A stretch of DNA of 7,361 nt from Candidatus Dormiibacterota bacterium (GTDB taxonomy: Bacteria; Chloroflexota; Dormibacteria; Aeolococcales; Aeolococcaceae): positions 1 through 7,361 of the forward strand of contig CATPAP010000299.1 of assembly GCA_955651875.1 (NCBI GenBank), written 5' to 3'. Position numbers and translations under genes: made by a program. The notes beneath the pieces are model-generated. The model saw nothing but the letters and a program-made list of their open reading frames with translations, searched no databases and was not told the DNA's origin. This document shows, piece by piece, positions 5,288 to 7,361 of the stretch (its first letter is position 1; each line of letters begins with the position of its first letter).

Positions 5288-6059
5288 GGACGCCGTCGAG
5301 CGCGTCACGCTGCCCGCCGGCCTGGCCGCGGCAGAGGTGCACGCGCACACGCTGGCCAGCGACGGCATGGTGACCGCTGCCGAGCTGGTGCGCGCCGCGG
5401 CCGCCGCCGGTCTGCGGGTGGCGTGCATCACCGACCACGACACCATCCCCGATCTCTCCGAGGCGCACGATGTTGGCGCCGAGCTCGGGGTCGACGTCGT
5501 TCGCGGCCAGGAGGTGACCTGTGTCTTTCCTCCGGGAACGCACATCGTTGCGCTGTTCATCGACGAGCCGGTCCGCATGCACATGTCGGTCGAGGACACC
5601 GTCGATGCGATCCACGACCAGGGCGGCCTGGCGATCGTGGCGCACCCGTTCATGCCGACGTACTTCGCGTCGATGTCGGAGCGGCGGCTCGACAGGCTTC
5701 TCGAGACGCGCACCGTCGACGGCATCGAGATCCGCCATACCGCGCCTGTGCTGCCCGGCACCTGGAAGCGGCTCGACGAGTACTACGCGGCATATCGCGA
5801 GCGGCTGGGCGCCGCGCTCGGCGCCGGCGACAGCCACTTCGGCCCCGCCGACATCGGTCGCCTCGTCACGGTCTTCGAGGGCACCGGGGCGGCCGGGCTG
5901 CTCCGCTCCCTCGAGCAGCGGACGACATCGCCACTGCGGGGCGTCGAGCCATCGCCACCGGGCTGGCGAGCGCGGCTGGCGCAGCAGCAGCGGTCGATGA
6001 TCTGGCTCTCCCACCAGCGGCGCACGGGACGCGTCGGCAAGGGGGTGGGGCCGTCGTGA
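5280..6059 (+). CDS. PHP-domain metal-dependent phosphoesterase
   Basis: The 259-residue product carries the metal-binding signature of the PHP family (polymerase and histidinol phosphatase). It shows H21-x-H23 with T24 and the S27-D28-G29 that follow, TDHDT with H53, GQEVT with E78, AHPF with H122, and GDSHFG with D184 and H186. This set typically holds two or three metal ions and hydrolyses phosphoesters. The family includes RNase AM/nucleoside-bisphosphate phosphatases, but here HIVALF replaces the usual HILGY/L-type segment and the insert VDGIEIRHTAP is distinctive, so the substrate is open. A basic tail of about 30 residues ends the protein. No signal peptide or membrane helix is seen, so it is probably cytoplasmic. 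The TTG start overlaps the PAP2 stop (5285-5287) by 8 bp and has a well-spaced GGAG, suggesting translational coupling. A GC hairpin after the stop probably ends the unit. Confidence 0.87.
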   Translation: MPEDAVERVTLPAGLAAAEVHAHTLASDGMVTAAELVRAAAAAGLRVACITDHDTIPDLSEAHDVGAELGVDVVRGQEVTCVFPPGTHIVALFIDEPVRMHMSVEDTVDAIHDQGGLAIVAHPFMPTYFASMSERRLDRLLETRTVDGIEIRHTAPVLPGTWKRLDEYYAAYRERLGAALGAGDSHFGPADIGRLVTVFEGTGAAGLLRSLEQRTTSPLRGVEPSPPGWRARLAQQQRSMIWLSHQRRTGRVGKGVGPS

Positions 6060-6083
6060 CCGGGCCCTGCGGGGTGGCCCGGT
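6059..6083 (+). terminator. GC-rich hairpin after the PHP stop, overlapping the tRNA promoter region
   Basis: CCGGGCC at 6060-6066 pairs with GGCCCGG at 6076-6082, and A6059 can pair with T6083: an 8-bp stem around a 9-nt loop. It begins at the last base of the PHP stop codon. No T-tract follows, so it is at best a non-canonical (L-shaped) terminator. Its right arm touches the tRNA -10 box. Confidence 0.45.
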
Positions 6084-6088
6084 AGAAT
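6083..6088 (+). promoter_or_regulatory. -10 box of the tRNA-Lys gene
   Basis: TAGAAT, one mismatch from TATAAT, predicts +1 near 6095, only 3 nt before the mature tRNA 5' end. The -35 region lies in or beyond the hairpin and shows no good TTGACA match (GTGACC at 6056-6061 is too far upstream). Confidence 0.55.
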
Positions 6089-6097
6089 CGAACGCGT

Positions 6098-6175
6098 GCC
6101 CGGTTAGCTCAGTCTGGTCAGAGCAGGGGACTCTTAATCCCTTTGTCACAGGTTCGAATCCTGTACCGGGTACCA
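6098..6175 (+). tRNA. tRNA-Lys (anticodon CTT), CCA encoded
   Basis: A full cloverleaf folds by hand. The acceptor stem is GCCCGGT (6098-6104) with ACCGGGT (6165-6171). The D stem is GCTC/GAGC (6107-6110/6121-6124) and the anticodon stem GGGGA/TCCCT (6126-6130/6138-6142). The anticodon loop is CTCTTAA, giving anticodon CTT (6133-6135) for lysine codon AAG. The T stem is ACAGG/CCTGT (6148-6152/6160-6164) with loop TTCGAAT. The discriminator is A6172 and CCA is genomically encoded (6173-6175). The first acceptor pair is G-T, a wobble rather than Watson-Crick, as is the first anticodon-stem pair. In this high-GC genome AAG is the expected main lysine codon. Confidence 0.96.
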
Positions 6176-6201
6176 AGTGTTCATGTCCGAATGAGCAGCA
6201 C

Positions 6202-6208
6202 AGGTGAG
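6202..6208 (+). promoter_or_regulatory. Ribosome binding site of the GT2 gene
   Basis: AGGTGAG at 6202-6208 is purine-rich, resembles the Shine-Dalgarno core and ends 5 nt before TTG 6214. It supports that start over internal candidates such as GTG 6298. Confidence 0.55.
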
Positions 6209-6213
6209 ATGAG

Positions 6214-7017
6214 TTGACCGGAGCCGCCGAGCAGCGACGCACTCGCGCGACGGGGCGTGGCTCGATAACCGTCGAGAACGACGAGAACGAGAAGACCGTG
6301 ATCGTGATGCCGGCGTTCAACGCCGCCAAGACCCTGCAGTCAACTCTGGACGAGATCCCTCCCGGCATCGCCGATCGAATCATCCTTGTCGACGACGGCA
6401 GTCGCGACGGCACCGCCGAACTGGCGGCCTCTCTCGAGCTGATCGTCGTGGCCCATCCCCACAACGCGGGCTATGGAGCCAACCAGAAGACCTGCTACAT
6501 GGAGGCGCTCCGTGACGGCGCCGGGGTCGTGGTGATGCTGCATCCCGATGGTCAATATGACCCCGCGATTCTCGGCAAGATGGTGGAGGTGATCCGCAGC
6601 GGCCGCGCCGATGTCGTGCTCGGTTCTCGTTTTCTGAGCCCGGGGGGTGCGCGCGCCGGGGGCATGCCCTGGTGGAAGCGGATCGCCAACCACTTCCTGA
6701 CCGCGTGCGAGAACGCCGCCCTGGGACTCGGCCTGTCCGAGTACCACACCGGCTACCGCGCCTACAGCCGGCGGTTCCTCACCACCGTGCCATTCCTTCG
6801 CAACGCCAACGACTTCGTGTTCGACACGCAGATCCTCACCCAGGCAGCATCCTTCGGGTTCACGGTCGCGGAGATCCCGGTGAGGACGCGGTACTTCGCC
6901 GACGCGTCCTCGGTCAACTTCCGCGTGTCCCTGATCTACGGGCTGAAGACGCTGTGGACCCTGGTGCGATACAGGCTTCATCGCGCTGGTCTGCGGTCGC
7001 GCCGCTACTCGCGCTAG
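6214..7017 (+). CDS. Family 2 glycosyltransferase (polyprenyl-phosphate sugar synthase-like)
   Basis: A 267-residue GT-A fold enzyme expected to move a sugar from a nucleotide donor, most likely to a polyprenyl phosphate on the cytoplasmic membrane face. After a disordered charged leader (1-27) the domain starts with TVIVMPAFNAAKTL. VDDGSRDGT (59-67) is the nucleotide-binding motif, HPHNAGYGANQ (81-91) follows, and HPDGQYDP (110-117) stands where many GT2 enzymes have DxDGQ. Then come VLGSRF and HTGYRAYSR (178-186), both usual in the DPM1-like branch. There are no C-terminal transmembrane helices, so it is a short, soluble or peripheral form. The TTG start at 6214 has a good AGGTGAG upstream; the catalytic domain itself begins only around residue 28, so a later start such as GTG 6298 cannot be excluded. 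It follows tRNA-Lys by 38 bp with no visible promoter or terminator between. A GT-C-like gene starts 12 bp after its stop. Family is certain, sugar and acceptor are not. Confidence 0.9.
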   Translation: MTGAAEQRRTRATGRGSITVENDENEKTVIVMPAFNAAKTLQSTLDEIPPGIADRIILVDDGSRDGTAELAASLELIVVAHPHNAGYGANQKTCYMEALRDGAGVVVMLHPDGQYDPAILGKMVEVIRSGRADVVLGSRFLSPGGARAGGMPWWKRIANHFLTACENAALGLGLSEYHTGYRAYSRRFLTTVPFLRNANDFVFDTQILTQAASFGFTVAEIPVRTRYFADASSVNFRVSLIYGLKTLWTLVRYRLHRAGLRSRRYSR

Positions 7018-7029
7018 AGACTGCCTCGG

Positions 7030-7361
7030 ATGGGACAGGACGCTGCCGTCCCCGGGCGGCAGGCCGCACCGACCGCGAGAGCCGAGCGCCGAGTCGGGCT
7101 CGCCAGGGCCTGGGCACGAGGGCGCAGCGCCGTCTCGCGGCACCCGGGGTGGTGGCTGGTCGCCGCCGCGGTCGCGACGGCCATCCTCTGGTTCTCCCAC
7201 ATGCCGTCGCTGCTGCTACACGCGCAGTTCTACGCGGACGACGGCAGCTGGTACCAGCGCGCGTATTCTCAGGGGCCGCTGAGCTCACTGCCACATCCGG
7301 CGGCAGGCTACTTCGTGACCCTCCAGCGACTCGCCGCCTCCGCTTCGCTGGCACTGCCGAC
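7030..7361 (+). CDS. N-terminal part of a polytopic GT-C-like membrane protein (3' truncated by window end)
   Basis: ATG 7030 opens a frame that runs out of the window after 110 complete codons. A basic N-terminal region (about 1-38, many Arg) precedes a first helix at about residues 41-63, consistent with a cytoplasmic N terminus. Next comes QFYADDGSWYQRAY (66-79), a segment resembling the first external loop of GT-C sugar transferases, which carries acidic catalytic residues (here D70-D71). Then PAAGYFVTLQRLAAS (90-104) leads into a second helix. GT-C enzymes use polyprenyl-phosphate sugars outside the membrane, so pairing with the preceding GT2 gene makes sense. The start lies 12 nt after the GT2 stop, suggesting an operon; the ribosome site is weak (AGAG at 7016-7019). 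The GT-C assignment is tentative because only one helix and one loop are visible. Confidence 0.7.
   Translation, partial: MGQDAAVPGRQAAPTARAERRVGLARAWARGRSAVSRHPGWWLVAAAVATAILWFSHMPSLLLHAQFYADDGSWYQRAYSQGPLSSLPHPAAGYFVTLQRLAASASLALP

Noticed and set aside
4307..5761. A 484-codon minus-strand open frame antisense to PAP2 and PHP
   Set aside because: The product is acidic/basic low complexity without motifs, while the plus-strand frames carry complete PAP2 and PHP active-site signatures.
6148..6213. tRNA-Lys 3' end as an integration (att) site of a mobile element
   Set aside because: No integrase gene, no repeated tRNA fragment and no mobility genes are visible. The downstream genes match the window in base composition.
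5175..6464. A minus-strand open frame across PHP, tRNA-Lys and GT2 containing GTGFEPVT
   Set aside because: That peptide is the familiar artefact of translating the T-arm of a tRNA in antisense. The frame runs across the tRNA and against two solid genes.
1..7361. CRISPR array, toxin-antitoxin pair, phage or insertion-sequence genes
   Set aside because: No spaced repeats of CRISPR type, no terminal inverted repeats and no transposase, integrase or defence-domain motifs were found on either strand.

Overview
The window is very GC-rich (about 70% by eye), with GTG and TTG starts and at least two genes that look leaderless: a TANNNT -10 box sits exactly where it would place transcription start on the G of a GTG codon. 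This suits Actinobacteria or a related high-GC terrabacterial lineage (Dormibacterota or a high-GC Chloroflexota would also fit). I cannot name the organism. The window looks chromosomal. I see no insertion sequence, phage gene, CRISPR array or defence system.

Layout, left to right. (1) 1-185 (+) is the 3' end of a gene whose product ends in one transmembrane helix. (2) 226-1026 (+) encodes a CcdA/DsbD-family membrane thiol-disulfide transporter with both family cysteines. (3) 1047-4285 (-) is an apparent operon read right to left: an OmpR/PhoB-type response regulator (4285-3584), a HAMP-containing sensor histidine kinase (3541-2030) and a lipoprotein with an NHL/SMP-30-like beta-propeller (2012-1047). 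It converges tail to tail on ccdA with 20 bp between stops. (4) 4286-4372 is a divergent control region with direct repeats at 11-bp and 22-bp spacing, a likely operator for the response regulator. (5) 4373-5287 (+) encodes an integral-membrane PAP2/inositol-phosphotransferase-like protein, overlapped by a PHP-family metal-dependent phosphoesterase (5280-6059). (6) A GC-rich hairpin follows the PHP stop and merges into the promoter of a tRNA-Lys(CTT) gene (6098-6175). (7) 38 bp further on begins a sugar-transfer pair: a GT2 glycosyltransferase (6214-7017) and the start of a polytopic GT-C-like membrane protein (7030 to the window end).

Inferred joint function: the theme is the cell envelope. 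The two-component system and its co-transcribed lipoprotein look like one signalling module, and the shared divergent promoter makes the PAP2-PHP pair its most obvious target. The GT2/GT-C pair resembles modules that make a polyprenyl-phosphate sugar and use it outside the membrane. CcdA would supply reductant to extracytoplasmic thiols, classically for cytochrome c maturation, but no other cytochrome c gene is visible. The most interesting parts are the operator-like repeats, the exact leaderless geometry of two genes, the kinase-lipoprotein pairing and the odd region between tRNA-Lys and the glycosyltransferase. None is demonstrated; each rests on sequence pattern.
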